Below are positions 19,306 to 34,112 of a stretch of 64,000 nt of DNA, one piece after another. Below the pieces are notes generated by a model that ran no database searches, was not told the DNA's origin, and worked only from the letters and a program-made list of their open reading frames with translations. A program made the translations under genes and the position numbers. The DNA is from Pleomorphomonas koreensis DSM 23070. Lineage in GTDB: Bacteria > Pseudomonadota > Alphaproteobacteria > Rhizobiales > Pleomorphomonadaceae. Positions within the stretch are counted from its first letter, which is position 1, and every line of letters starts with the position of its first letter. The stretch is from the NCBI RefSeq assembly GCF_000425185.1, contig NZ_AULH01000015.1, positions 1 to 64,000 on the forward strand, given 5' to 3'.

Positions 19306-20298
19306 TCATCTGTGACAAACCGAGTCGCGCACGACGAGTTCGGGCCGCACGACGACGCGCGTCGGCCTGGCATGCCCGTGCTCGATACGCTCGATCAGCA
19401 GGCGCACGGCGTGCTGGCAGATCTCGCGGAACGGCTGGCGTATGGTGGTCAGCGTCGGCCGCACCATCTCGCCGAGCTGGATGCCGTCCATGCCCATGAT
19501 CGACACGTCCTCGGGGATGCGCATGCCGAGCCGGGCCAGTTCCTGCATGGCGCCGATGGCCAGGAGATCGCTATGGGCCCAGATCGCCGTGAACTCGCAG
19601 CCCTGCCCGAGCAGCTTGCGCACCATGGCGATGCCGGTCTCGAATTCGAAGTCGGGGCCCGAGACGTGCTGCACCTCGATGCCCTTTTCGGTCAGGAAGC
19701 TGCGGAAGCCGTCGAGCCGCTCCCGCGACAGGCTGACCGTCTCCGGACCGCCGATGCAGGCGACCTTGCGGTGCCCCATCGAGTAGAGATAGCGGGCGGC
19801 GATCTCGCCGGCCTCGCGGTTGAACACCACCACCCGGTCGGCGTCCTCGTCGTCGGGCGCCCGGTCGATGCCGACCACCGGAATGCCGAGCCGGTTGAGG
19901 CTCTTGACCACGGCGCTCTCGTCGGAGACCTGCGACACGATGACGCCGTCGACGCTCATGCCGATGAAGTTCTTCAGCACCCGCTCCTCGGCCTCGGCGT
20001 CGGCCTGGGTGTTGCCGAGCAGCATGGTGAAGCCTTGGCTGACGCAGGCTTCCTCGACGAAGTAGATGAAGTTGGCGAAGGTCTCGTGCAGGATGCTCGG
20101 AACCATCAGGCCGATGCTCTTGCGGGACTTGTTCCGGAGGCCGCGCGCCAGAAGATTGGGCCGGTAGTCGAGCGTCCGGATCGCCTCCAGCACCCGCTCC
20201 CGCGTTTCCTCGTCGACCGGACGGCTGCCGGTGATGACCCGCGATACCGTCGATGGCGAAACGCCCGCAGCCTTGGAAACATCCTTGAGTGAAGCCAA
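19306..20298 (-). CDS. LacI-family transcriptional regulator of the sugar locus
   Basis: A 330-residue LacI/GalR repressor. The N-terminal helix-turn-helix and hinge are textbook: MASLKDVSKAAGVSPSTVSRVI (residues 1-22), then RVLEAIRTLDYRPNLLARGLR. A periplasmic-binding-protein-like sugar domain follows (about 60-330, KSIGLMVPSILHETFANFIY). It lies between the binding-protein gene and the isomerase gene, on the same strand, so it is probably translated from the importer transcript or a processed part of it. The likely operators are the AANCGNTT palindromes in the divergent region near 24.1 kb. Confidence 0.93.
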   Translation of the reverse strand: MASLKDVSKAAGVSPSTVSRVITGSRPVDEETRERVLEAIRTLDYRPNLLARGLRNKSRKSIGLMVPSILHETFANFIYFVEEACVSQGFTMLLGNTQADAEAEERVLKNFIGMSVDGVIVSQVSDESAVVKSLNRLGIPVVGIDRAPDDEDADRVVVFNREAGEIAARYLYSMGHRKVACIGGPETVSLSRERLDGFRSFLTEKGIEVQHVSGPDFEFETGIAMVRKLLGQGCEFTAIWAHSDLLAIGAMQELARLGMRIPEDVSIMGMDGIQLGEMVRPTLTTIRQPFREICQHAVRLLIERIEHGHARPTRVVVRPELVVRDSVCHR

Positions 20299-20317
20299 CC
20301 TTCAAATCTCCCGTTGC

Positions 20318-20361
20318 GCGGGGGTATCCCCCGCCGAGCGACCCGGCGGCCAGGCCGCCGG
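20318..20361 (-). promoter_or_regulatory. Pair of intercistronic hairpins after the sugar-binding-protein gene
   Basis: Two perfect hairpins sit in the 81 bases between the binding-protein gene and lacI: CCGGCGG (20343-20349) with CCGCCGG (20355-20361), and GCGGGGG (20318-20324) with CCCCCGC (20328-20334). There is no T-run. Hairpins here commonly protect the upstream mRNA and make the binding protein more abundant than downstream products. Confidence 0.55.
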
Positions 20362-20379
20362 ATCGCCGTCAGTTTTACC

Positions 20380-21291
20380 TTACTTCAAGCTGTCGACGTT
20401 TTCCTTGGTGATCAGCTTGAAGGGGATGTTCACAACCTTGGGGACTTCCTCGCCGTTCAGGATCTTGACGGCCATCTCCACCGCCGTCGCGCCCTGGCCG
20501 TGCGCATCCTGGAAGACGGTGGCGGCCATCTTGCCGTCCTTGACCGACTTCAGCGCGTCGGCGATGGCGTCGACGCCGATCACCGGGATGTCCTTGGCCT
20601 TGCCGGCCGCCTCGACCGCCTTGTAGGCGCCGAGCGCCATCTCGTCGTTCTGGGCGACGATGGCGTTGAGCGGACGGCCAGTCTGCAGCCAGTTCTCGGT
20701 GAGGCTCAGCGCCTGGGCGCGGTCCCAGTTGGCGGTCTGCTCGAACAGCACCTTGATGTCCGGGTAGTTCTCAAGGACCTGCTTGTTGCCCTCGGTGCGC
20801 TGCACCTCGGCCGAATGGCCGTTGGGGCCGTGGATGATGGCGATGTTGCCTCTGCCCCCGAGGAGATCGGCGATGTACTGCATCTCGATCCGGCCGGCCT
20901 CGATGTCGTCGGAGCCGACATAGGTGTTGGCGAGTTCGACGTTGGCGACCTGCGCGTTGAACACCACCAGCGGGATCTTGGCGGCCACCGCCTTCTGCAC
21001 GGCCGGCGCGCAGCCTTCCTTGTCGAAGGGAATGAGCAGGATGGCGTCGACATGCTGGGCGATGAAATTCTCCACCTGGGAGATCTGCACCTCCGCCTTG
21101 CCCTGGCCGTCGCTCTCGATCAGGGTCACGTCGAGCTCCTTGGCCTTCTCCTCCACCGCCTTGGCGATGTTGACGATGAATTCGTTCTGAAGGTTCTGGT
21201 AGGTGACGCCGATCCGGTAGCCGGCCGACGCCGGCGACATCAGGCCGCCGACCATGGCGAACGCCGCGCAGAACATGAGAGATTTCTTCAT
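20380..21291 (-). CDS. Sugar ABC transporter substrate-binding protein (RbsB type)
   Basis: A 303-residue periplasmic protein with a signal peptide (about residues 1-23, ending SPASA-G) and a Peripla_BP_4 / RbsB-type fold: RIGVTYQNLQNEFIVNIAKAVEEKAKEL, then AILLIPFDKEGC near 85, and NAIVAQNDEMALGAYKAVEAAGK near 212. It delivers a monosaccharide to the membrane pair encoded upstream. The sequence family covers ribose, xylose, allose and other pentoses, so the sugar is not decided by homology. Conserved NDEMA and VIGVDA blocks line the binding cleft. Confidence 0.92.
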   Translation of the reverse strand: MKKSLMFCAAFAMVGGLMSPASAGYRIGVTYQNLQNEFIVNIAKAVEEKAKELDVTLIESDGQGKAEVQISQVENFIAQHVDAILLIPFDKEGCAPAVQKAVAAKIPLVVFNAQVANVELANTYVGSDDIEAGRIEMQYIADLLGGRGNIAIIHGPNGHSAEVQRTEGNKQVLENYPDIKVLFEQTANWDRAQALSLTENWLQTGRPLNAIVAQNDEMALGAYKAVEAAGKAKDIPVIGVDAIADALKSVKDGKMAATVFQDAHGQGATAVEMAVKILNGEEVPKVVNIPFKLITKENVDSLK

Positions 21292-21345
21292 TTACGTCTC
21301 CTCCTATACTCGGTCTGTTTGCTGATTGACCGATTCCCAAAGCCG

Positions 21346-22320
21346 TCAGCGCGAGTTCTTCGTGTACTGGTCAAGAAGAACCGCGGATATGATGATGATT
21401 CCCTTGACGATCTGCTGGAAGTACGAAGAGACATTCAGCAGATCGAGGCCGTTGTTCATGGTGCCGATGATCAGCGTGCCGATGACGGTGCCGAGGATGG
21501 CGCCGGTGCCGCCGGCAAGGCTGGTGCCGCCGATGACCACCGCCGCGATGGCGTCGAGTTCGTAGCCGGCGCCGGCGGCCGGTGAACCGGTCATGACGCG
21601 GGACGACAGGATGATGCCGGCAAAGCCGGCGAACAGCCCGGCCAGCGTGTAGACGCCGATCTTGACGCGGCCGACGTTGAGGCCGGACACGGTGGCCGCC
21701 AGCTCGTTGCCGCCGACCGCGTAGACGTGCCGGCCGAACTTGCAGAAATGCAGCAGGAAGGCGCCGATCAGCACCACGGCGATGAACAGGAACACCGGCA
21801 GGGGCACGCCCCACAGGTAGCCGCCGCCGATGGTGTTGTACTCGTCGCTGAGGTTGATCACCGGCCGGCCGTCCGACATGACCAGCGAGGCGCCGCGAAC
21901 GATGGTCATCATGCCCAGGGTGACGATGAACGGCGCGATGCGCCCCTTGGCGATGATGAAGCCGTTGACGCCGCCGCACAGCGCGCCGACCGCCAGGCCG
22001 ACCAGGATGGGCACGATCACCGGATAGCCGTCGGGATGGGCCATCGACGAGGCCGACACCGCCGCCAGCGCCACGATGGCGCCCACCGACAGGTCGATGC
22101 CGCCGGTGATGATCACCAGCGTCGCGCCGACGGCGATGATGCCGTTGATCGAGCACTGGCGCAGGATGTTGAGGATGTTGTCGAAGGTCAGGAACCAGGG
22201 CGACCACACCGACAGGAAGACGAACATCACCGCGAAGGCGATGTAGATGCCGTAGCGGGCGGCGACTTGCCTGACCTTGGTTCCGTAGCCGTCGGCGCCG
22301 GCCAGAGATGCCATGCTCAT
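21346..22320 (-). CDS. Sugar ABC transporter permease (RbsC type)
   Basis: A 324-residue inner-membrane protein of the branched-chain/ribose permease family (BPD_transp_2), with about ten hydrophobic segments. Typical blocks are SINGIIAVGATLVIITGGIDLSVGAIVAL near residues 58-84 (with the GGIDLSVG loop), GLMTIVRG-type GMMTIVRGASLV, and the AIAAVVIGGTSLAGGTGAILGTVIG motif near 265-290 that contacts the ATPase. It pairs with the ATPase gene 110 bases upstream and the binding protein downstream. Confidence 0.92.
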   Translation of the reverse strand: MSMASLAGADGYGTKVRQVAARYGIYIAFAVMFVFLSVWSPWFLTFDNILNILRQCSINGIIAVGATLVIITGGIDLSVGAIVALAAVSASSMAHPDGYPVIVPILVGLAVGALCGGVNGFIIAKGRIAPFIVTLGMMTIVRGASLVMSDGRPVINLSDEYNTIGGGYLWGVPLPVFLFIAVVLIGAFLLHFCKFGRHVYAVGGNELAATVSGLNVGRVKIGVYTLAGLFAGFAGIILSSRVMTGSPAAGAGYELDAIAAVVIGGTSLAGGTGAILGTVIGTLIIGTMNNGLDLLNVSSYFQQIVKGIIIISAVLLDQYTKNSR

Positions 22321-22430
22321 TGTTTTCCTCCTGAAGCATCGGCGGCGAAACGGACCGCCGGCAATGCTCTAACCCGTTGTTTTTAGGCAGCCCCCGGCGC
22401 AACGCCGCGACGGGCCCTGTCGGTCGCGCG

Positions 22431-23930
22431 TCAATGGTTGCCGGTGGCGGAGGCCATGACCGCTTCCTGGTTGAAATCGGCCCGCGCGTATTCGCCCGTC
22501 ACCTCGCCGTCATGCATGACGAGGATGCGGTCGCTCATGCCGAGAACCTCGGGCAGCTCCGATGAGATCATGATGATCGCCTTGCCCTCCCTGGCGAGCG
22601 CCACCATGATCTTGTGGATCTCCGACTTGGCGCCGACGTCGATGCCGCGCGTCGGCTCGTCGAGGATGATGATCTCGGGATCGGTGAGGATCCACTTGGC
22701 GATCACCACCTTCTGCTGGTTGCCGCCCGACAGCGTGTCGACGATCTGCCGGTAGGACGACACCTTGATCTTGAAGCGATCGATCTGCCGGCGGACGACG
22801 TCGACCTCCTGACGGGCGCGGATGACGCCGCCGAGATTGCAGTAGCGGCCGAGATCGATCAGCGACACGTTGTCCTTCACCGAGGCGCGGAGGTTGAGGC
22901 CCATCAGCTTGCGGTCCTCGGACACCAGCGCGATGCGGTGGCGGATGGCGTCGCGCGGGCTGGCGATGGCAACCGGCCGGCCGTCGATGCGGACCTGTCC
23001 GGCCGACGCCTTGCGGATGCCGAAAATGGTCTCGACCAGTTCGGTCCGGCCGGCGCCCATCAGCCCGGCGATGCCCAGAATCTCGCCGCGCCTCAGCTCG
23101 AAGGAGACGTTCCGGACCCGGCCGGCCTGCGTGAGGCCGTCCACCGACAGCACCACCTCGCCGAGCGGCACGTCCTCCTTGGGGAACATCTCGTCGATGC
23201 GGCGGCCGACCATCATCGAGATGAGGCTCTGCGGCGTCAGCCTGTCGGTCGGCTGGGTGTCGATGTAGCGGCCGTCGCGCATCACCGTCATCTCGTCGGC
23301 GATCTGGAAAAGCTCGTTCATCTTGTGGGAGATGTAGATCACCGCCTTGTTGGCGGCCTTCAGCGTCCGGATGATCTCGAAGAGCTTCTCGACCTCGCGG
23401 TCGGTGATGGCCGACGTCGGCTCGTCCATGACGATGATTTCGGAATCGAAGGAGATGGCCTTGGCGATCTCCACCATCTGCATCTCGGCCACCGACAGGC
23501 TCGACAGCCTGGCCGACGGGTTCATGTCCAGCCCGAGCGTCTCGAACAGCCGGCGGGCGTCGGCATTCATCTTGCGGCGGTTGACGACGCCGGAGCGGCC
23601 GTAGACCGGCTCGCGGCCGATGAAGATGTTCTCGGCGACCGTCATGGCCGGAATGGGATTGAGTTCCTGGTAGATCATCGAGATGCCGAGATCGAGCGCG
23701 CCCTTGAGGCCGTTGATCTGCACCGGCTCGCCGCGCAGCCTTATTTCGCCGGCGTCCGGACGGTACATGCCGTTGAGCACCTTCATCAGCGTCGACTTGC
23801 CGGCGCCGTTCTCGCCGATCAGCGCGTGGACGCTGCCGGCGCGGACGCGCAGGCAAACGTCGTCCAATGCACGGACGCCAGGAAAGCTTTTTGAGATTCC
23901 AACCATCTCGAGAAGCCAGTCTGAAGCCAT
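22431..23930 (-). CDS. Sugar ABC transporter ATP-binding protein (RbsA type)
   Basis: A 499-residue protein with two fused ABC ATPase domains, as in RbsA/MglA/XylG. Domain 1 has Walker [10 protein letters not shown] (near residue 39) and Walker [11 protein letters not shown] (near 165). Domain 2 has a degenerate Walker A (GLMGAGRTE near 290), the signature LSGGNQQKV near 395 and Walker [14 protein letters not shown] near 420. It energises uptake of a pentose or related sugar through the permease and binding protein encoded downstream. First gene of the minus-strand arm, starting 310 bases from the divergent fucU. Confidence 0.95.
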   Translation of the reverse strand: MASDWLLEMVGISKSFPGVRALDDVCLRVRAGSVHALIGENGAGKSTLMKVLNGMYRPDAGEIRLRGEPVQINGLKGALDLGISMIYQELNPIPAMTVAENIFIGREPVYGRSGVVNRRKMNADARRLFETLGLDMNPSARLSSLSVAEMQMVEIAKAISFDSEIIVMDEPTSAITDREVEKLFEIIRTLKAANKAVIYISHKMNELFQIADEMTVMRDGRYIDTQPTDRLTPQSLISMMVGRRIDEMFPKEDVPLGEVVLSVDGLTQAGRVRNVSFELRRGEILGIAGLMGAGRTELVETIFGIRKASAGQVRIDGRPVAIASPRDAIRHRIALVSEDRKLMGLNLRASVKDNVSLIDLGRYCNLGGVIRARQEVDVVRRQIDRFKIKVSSYRQIVDTLSGGNQQKVVIAKWILTDPEIIILDEPTRGIDVGAKSEIHKIMVALAREGKAIIMISSELPEVLGMSDRILVMHDGEVTGEYARADFNQEAVMASATGNH

Positions 23931-24080
23931 CTCTCTCCCCTCCCGCTGGCACGTCGTGCAATCGTTGTCCTAAACAGACCAGCAATCGACTTGAACCGGG
24001 TTATGATCCGAACTCAAAAGCCTGTCAATCCGCTTCCACGCGAATATGAGGGCACGACCGCAGCCGAAAGCGCCGGCAAA

Positions 24081-24088
24081 AATCGATT
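24081..24088. promoter_or_regulatory. Candidate LacI-family operator 1
   Basis: AATCGATT matches the AANCGNTT core that most LacI/GalR repressors recognise, with the central CG. It lies 63 bases from operator 2, about six helical turns, which would allow cooperative or looped binding. Confidence 0.4.
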
Positions 24089-24140
24089 AAGCATTGCATT
24101 ATTCGATGGTTAGCCAGTCGATTTCGAGCAACTCCAATCA

Positions 24141-24154
24141 GGCAAACGTTTTCC
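24141..24154. promoter_or_regulatory. Candidate LacI-family operator 2
   Basis: GGCAAACGTTTTCC has the perfect core AAACGTTT (24144-24151) with outer GG/CC symmetry and one mismatch. It is the better of the two AANCGNTT matches and lies about 90 bases before fucU. Confidence 0.5.
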
Positions 24155-24240
24155 TCGAACTTGACAAGCCACAATGGCAAGCCGATAGAGGGACAATCAG
24201 TTCGCGGGAATTCCGCGCGAGTATGCCCAGGGAGCCCAGG

Positions 24241-24678
24241 ATGCTTATCGGTATTTCTCCTTATATATCTCCGGAGCTGCTCACCGCCATTCACCGAATG
24301 GGCCATGGTGATGAAATCGTTCTTTCGGATGCTTTTTTCCCCGGCGACACGTTTTCCCAGCGCGTTATACGCGCCGACGGCATCGGCATCCCGGACTTGC
24401 TGGACGGCATCCTGCGGCTGATCAATATCGACGACTTCGTCGACGATCCGGTCATCATGATGGAAGCCGTGCCGGGCGACAGCCTCGACCCCGAGGTCGA
24501 GAAGTCCTACCGCGCCGAGATCGACAGGCATTGGCCGGCGACGCCGCCGATCCGCCGCATCGAGCGCTACGCCTTCTACGAGCGGGCCCGCCGGGCCTAT
24601 GCCGTGGTGGTGACCGGCCAACGCGTCAAATACGGCAACATCATCCTGAAGAAGGGCGTCGTGCCGGTCGCCGGGTAA
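24241..24678 (+). CDS. fucU: FucU/RbsD-family sugar mutarotase
   Basis: A 145-residue FucU-type mutarotase that interconverts alpha and beta anomers of a sugar after import. Diagnostic blocks are LISPELL-like ISPYISPELLTAIHRMGHGDEI (residues 4-25, containing the active-site His), QRVIRADGIGIPDLLDGIL, VPGDSLDPEVEKSYR and RFAFYERARKAYAVVVTGQR-like residues near 105-125 ending KYGNIILKKGV. ATG 24241 has AGGGAG six bases upstream and starts exactly where the family does; an earlier ATG at 24094 is rejected. FucU itself acts on L-fucose, D-ribose and others, so substrate is open. Confidence 0.9.
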   Translation: MLIGISPYISPELLTAIHRMGHGDEIVLSDAFFPGDTFSQRVIRADGIGIPDLLDGILRLINIDDFVDDPVIMMEAVPGDSLDPEVEKSYRAEIDRHWPATPPIRRIERYAFYERARRAYAVVVTGQRVKYGNIILKKGVVPVAG

Positions 24679-24809
24679 CGCCGCCGCCGCACGGCGGTCG
24701 GACGGCGCCGCCCGCCCCGCCCGGCCGCCATCGGCGCCACGGATTTGCGAACCGGCGGCGGGCAGCGCCCGCCGGACAACAACCAGAGCTTTCCCGGAGG
24801 AACGCCAGC

Positions 24810-26294
24810 ATGCCCCATTTTCTCGGAATCGACATCGGCGGCAGCGTCATCAAGAGCGGTCTCTACGACGAGACCGGCCATGAGGTGGGCGTGGCGTCGA
24901 TGAACGACGCGGCCATCGTCGAGCACGTCGGCTGGAGCGAGCGCGACATGGACGCCATGTGGCGCTCGGTATGCGGCACCATCCGCCAGCTTCTCGACCG
25001 GACCGGCACGCCGCCGGCCGATATCTCCGGCATCAGCTTCTCCGCCCACGGCAAGGGCCTCTATCTGGTCGACCGCGACGGCAAGCCGTTCCGCAACGGC
25101 ATCATCTCCTCCGACAACCGGGCCATGCCCGAGGTGCGCGCCCTCAGGGCGGCCGGCGTGCCGGCGAAGATCCATCCCATGAGCTACCAGCAGCTCTGGC
25201 CGAGCCATCCGGCCGCCATCCTGCGCTGGTTCAGGGACAACGACGCCGAGGCCTACGGCCGCATCGGCCACGTGCTGATGGCCCACGACTGGATCCGCTA
25301 CCGGATGACCGGCCACCTCGGCTGCGAGATCACCAACATCTCCGGCAGCAACCTGCTCGACGTCAACACCGGCACCTACGATCCGGCATTGCTGGCGCTG
25401 TTCGGCATCGAGGACATCGGCGACCGCCTGCCGGCGCCGGTCGGCTCCACCGAAAGCCCGGCTGGCCTCACCGCCGCCGCGGCGGCCGAAACCGGCCTTC
25501 GCGCCGGCACGCCGGTGTTCGGCGGCTTCTTCGACGTCGTCTCGGCCGCCGTCTGCTCGGGGCTCGCCGACGACAGCCGCATCAACGTCACCATGGGCAC
25601 CTGGACCATCGCCACCTGGACCGCCGACCACATTCCGGCCAGCGACTATCCCTACACCTGGGGCCGCTACTGCATCCCCGGCCGCTATTTCGTCCACGAG
25701 GGCAGCCCGACCAACGCCGCCAACCTCGAATGGTTCGTGCGCACCTTCATGTCCGGCCACGACAGGCCCTATGCCGAATGCGACCGGCTGCTCGGCACCG
25801 TCCCGCCGGCATCGACGTCCATCCAGTTCCTGCCCTATCTGTTCTCCTCCAACCTCGGCGATAACCTGCAAGGCGGCTTCCACGGCCTTGCCAACGCCTA
25901 CGGCCTCGGCGAGGTGGTGCAGGCGGTCTACGAAGGCATCTGCTTCTCCCAGCAGGTGCATCTCGACCGCATCCTGGCGCTGTCGGGCCGCGACCGCCGG
26001 CTGCGTCTCACCGGCGGGCCGGCGAAATCGCGCCCCTGGATGCAGATGGTCGCCGATATCGCCGCGCTGCCCATCGAGGTCGTGCATGTCGAGCAGTCCG
26101 GCTGCCTCGGCGCCGCCGTGGCGGCTGCCGTCGGCTCCGGCGCCTATCCCTCCTTCATCGACGCGATGAACGCCATGTGCCCGGCCGCCAGCCCGATCGA
26201 GCCCAACCTCGCCCTCGCCGAGCCCTACCGGCGGAAATACGAGCGCTTCCTGGAGCTTGCCGCCGCCCTCGACCGCCTGCCGGCCGCTGTCTGA
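24810..26294 (+). CDS. lyxK: FGGY carbohydrate kinase, L-xylulose kinase (LyxK) type
   Basis: A 494-residue FGGY kinase. The ATP-phosphate loop FLGIDIGGSVIKSGLYD (residues 4-20), ISFSAHGKGLYLVD near 76-89, GTPVFGGFFDVVSAAVCSG near 237-255, MGTWTIATWT near 267, and the C-terminal RLTGGPAKS loop near 400 closely follow E. coli LyxK throughout, including the PGWxERDMDxMW region. LyxK phosphorylates L-xylulose to L-xylulose 5-phosphate. SD CGGAGG lies ten bases before ATG 24810. The downstream UlaE/SgbU-type epimerase acts on that product, which supports the assignment. Confidence 0.85.
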   Translation: MPHFLGIDIGGSVIKSGLYDETGHEVGVASMNDAAIVEHVGWSERDMDAMWRSVCGTIRQLLDRTGTPPADISGISFSAHGKGLYLVDRDGKPFRNGIISSDNRAMPEVRALRAAGVPAKIHPMSYQQLWPSHPAAILRWFRDNDAEAYGRIGHVLMAHDWIRYRMTGHLGCEITNISGSNLLDVNTGTYDPALLALFGIEDIGDRLPAPVGSTESPAGLTAAAAAETGLRAGTPVFGGFFDVVSAAVCSGLADDSRINVTMGTWTIATWTADHIPASDYPYTWGRYCIPGRYFVHEGSPTNAANLEWFVRTFMSGHDRPYAECDRLLGTVPPASTSIQFLPYLFSSNLGDNLQGGFHGLANAYGLGEVVQAVYEGICFSQQVHLDRILALSGRDRRLRLTGGPAKSRPWMQMVADIAALPIEVVHVEQSGCLGAAVAAAVGSGAYPSFIDAMNAMCPAASPIEPNLALAEPYRRKYERFLELAAALDRLPAAV

Positions 26295-26321
26295 CGGCCC
26301 CGTCATCGAGGAGGATTTTCA

Positions 26322-27182
26322 ATGCGCAAGCATCCGCTCGGCATCTACGAGAAGGCGCTGCCGCCCGGCCTCTCCTGGCCGGAGCGGCTGGCGCTCGCCA
26401 AGGCCTGCGGCTTCGACTTCGTCGAGATGAGCGTCGACGAGACCGACGCCCGCCTCGCCCGCCTCGACTGGACCGTCGAGGAGCGGCTGGCGCTGACGCG
26501 CGCCACCGTCGAGACCGGCATTTCCGTGCCGTCGATGTGCCTCTCCGGCCACCGCCGCTTTCCCTTCGGCAGCCACGATCCGGCCGTCGCCGGGCAGGCC
26601 CGCGACATCATGGACAAGGCGATCCGCCTCGCCCGCGACTGCGGCATCCGCACGATCCAGCTCGCCGGCTACGACGTCTATTACGAGGAGCAGGACGAAG
26701 GCACCCGTGGCCGCTTCGAGGCCGGCCTGCAATGGGCCGTCGAGCGGGCGGCGGCGGCACAGGTGATGCTGGCCGTCGAGATCATGGACACGCCGTTCAT
26801 CAACTCGATTACCAAGTGGAAGGCCTGGGAGGCGCGTATCCGCTCGCCCTGGTTCACCGTCTACCCCGACGTCGGCAACCTCAGCGCCTGGGGCAACGAC
26901 GTCGCCGCCGAGCTTGCCATCGGTATCGACCGCATCGCCGCCATCCATCTGAAAGACACCAGGGCGGTGACCGCCGACTTTCCCGGCGCCTTCCGCGACG
27001 TGCCGTTCGGCGACGGCTGCGTCGACTTCACCGGCATCTTCGGCCGGCTGAAGGCGCTCGGCTATCGCGGCGCCTTCCTCCTGGAGATGTGGACGGAGAA
27101 GGCCGAGGAGCCGGTGGCCGAGCTGATCACCGCCCGACGCTTCATCGAGGCACGCATGCGCGACGCCGGCTTCGACGCCTGA
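26322..27182 (+). CDS. ulaE: L-xylulose-5-phosphate 3-epimerase (UlaE/SgbU type)
   Basis: A 286-residue TIM-barrel epimerase of the xylose-isomerase-like family that converts L-xylulose 5-phosphate to L-ribulose 5-phosphate. Typical sequences are [35 protein letters not shown] (residues 6-40), [14 protein letters not shown] near 72-85, [12 protein letters not shown] near 113-124, [11 protein letters not shown] near 152-162 (metal-binding Glu and Asp), DVGNLSAWG near 185 and HLKDT near 213. It follows the kinase by 27 bases. No L-ribulose-5-phosphate 4-epimerase (AraD/UlaF) is present, so that last step must be encoded elsewhere. Confidence 0.9.
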   Translation: MRKHPLGIYEKALPPGLSWPERLALAKACGFDFVEMSVDETDARLARLDWTVEERLALTRATVETGISVPSMCLSGHRRFPFGSHDPAVAGQARDIMDKAIRLARDCGIRTIQLAGYDVYYEEQDEGTRGRFEAGLQWAVERAAAAQVMLAVEIMDTPFINSITKWKAWEARIRSPWFTVYPDVGNLSAWGNDVAAELAIGIDRIAAIHLKDTRAVTADFPGAFRDVPFGDGCVDFTGIFGRLKALGYRGAFLLEMWTEKAEEPVAELITARRFIEARMRDAGFDA

Positions 27183-27200
27183 CTCCGCCAAACGCGACAA

Positions 27201-27229
27201 CGGCCGGATTCCCTCAAGGAATCCGGCCG
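27201..27229. terminator. Bidirectional hairpin between ulaE and gltD
   Basis: A perfect 12-bp stem: CGGCCGGATTCC (27201-27212) with GGAATCCGGCCG (27218-27229), loop of five. On the minus strand it is followed by TTGTCGCGTTT, so it serves mainly gltD; it can also stop the ulaE transcript. Confidence 0.65.
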
Positions 27230-27266
27230 CCTGCCTGAAAAATCCGCCGCTCCCGGCGGGTGCCGC

Positions 27267-28685
<1,419 letters not shown>

Positions 28686-28789
28686 CTTTCACTCCGTCTC
28701 GTCTTGTCTGCGGGTCCGCCTCGCCGGCCGCGGGCGCCTTGGCGCCGCGCACGGGGGTTTGCGGGACCCTTCCTTGTGTCGGTCGGGGC

Positions 28790-28811
28790 GGGACGGCCCT
28801 GAGGCCGTCCC
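28790..28811 (-). promoter_or_regulatory. gltB-gltD intercistronic hairpin
   Basis: GGGACGGCC (28790-28798) and GGCCGTCCC (28803-28811) form a perfect 9-bp stem with a 4-base loop just after the gltB stop codon. No T-run follows; it is probably an mRNA-stability or attenuating element rather than a full terminator. Confidence 0.45.
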
Positions 28812-28818
28812 CTGAGGA

Positions 28819-33525
<4,707 letters not shown>

Positions 33526-34112
33526 GGCGAAGTCCTCATCATGGGCGGCGGACGGATGGCCCGCCGTGTGGTCTTTCTCCGGACGGCCACGCTTCGGGGA
33601 ACGCCTTAGTATACCCGCAAGCAGCGCCGCTATTCATCACTTGTCCGCTTCGGCGGCGCGATCCGGCGGGCGGCCGGACGGCGCGACAGCGACAGCCATC
33701 GTCCTCGTGCCGCGCGAAGGCGGAACAAGGCGACAGCTTCGATTGCCGTTTCGCCAAGAGATTCCGGAGCCTGCCCTTCCGCCGCTCTCCTCGGTCCGGC
33801 CTCCCCGCCCCTGCCCGAAAGGGCAAGCGGACAGCCGCGGACGATAGAATCGGCAAGATGTGCGGCCGTCCTTTCCTCCGAAAAGCCGACCCGAACCTCC
33901 GAAACCGCCCACTCGGAGCCAAACTATCGCGGTCCCGAATGTGCGATGCGTTATTTGCATAACCTTGCGGTCCCGTCAACCATCCTGACCCATTATTTTG
34001 GATCGTCATTTCGGATGGAATTCCCCCGTTGACGGCGGCATGAGCGGCCTGCATGGGTGGTGCGCAAACTCGGCGGCTGTCGCGCGGGTTCGACGAGGCT
34101 AAACTGCGCTCC
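33526..34112. other. Intergenic region between gltB and the threonine aldolase gene
   Basis: About 590 bases with the divergent promoters of gltB and the aldolase gene. Open frames here (33467-33847 plus, 33539-34162 minus) have no recognisable domain and look like GC-driven shadows. The last 200 bases before the aldolase are less GC-rich, as expected for a promoter. I see no clear RNA or repeat. Confidence 0.5.

Larger units (their letters stand above)
23931..24240. promoter_or_regulatory. Divergent control region of the sugar locus
   Basis: This 310-base gap separates the importer arm (minus) from the fucU-kinase-epimerase arm (plus) and is clearly less GC-rich than the flanking genes. It holds two perfect 8-base palindromes of LacI-family AANCGNTT form (24081-24088 and 24144-24151). 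It must also hold both promoters; I could not assign -35/-10 boxes with confidence. Confidence 0.6.
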
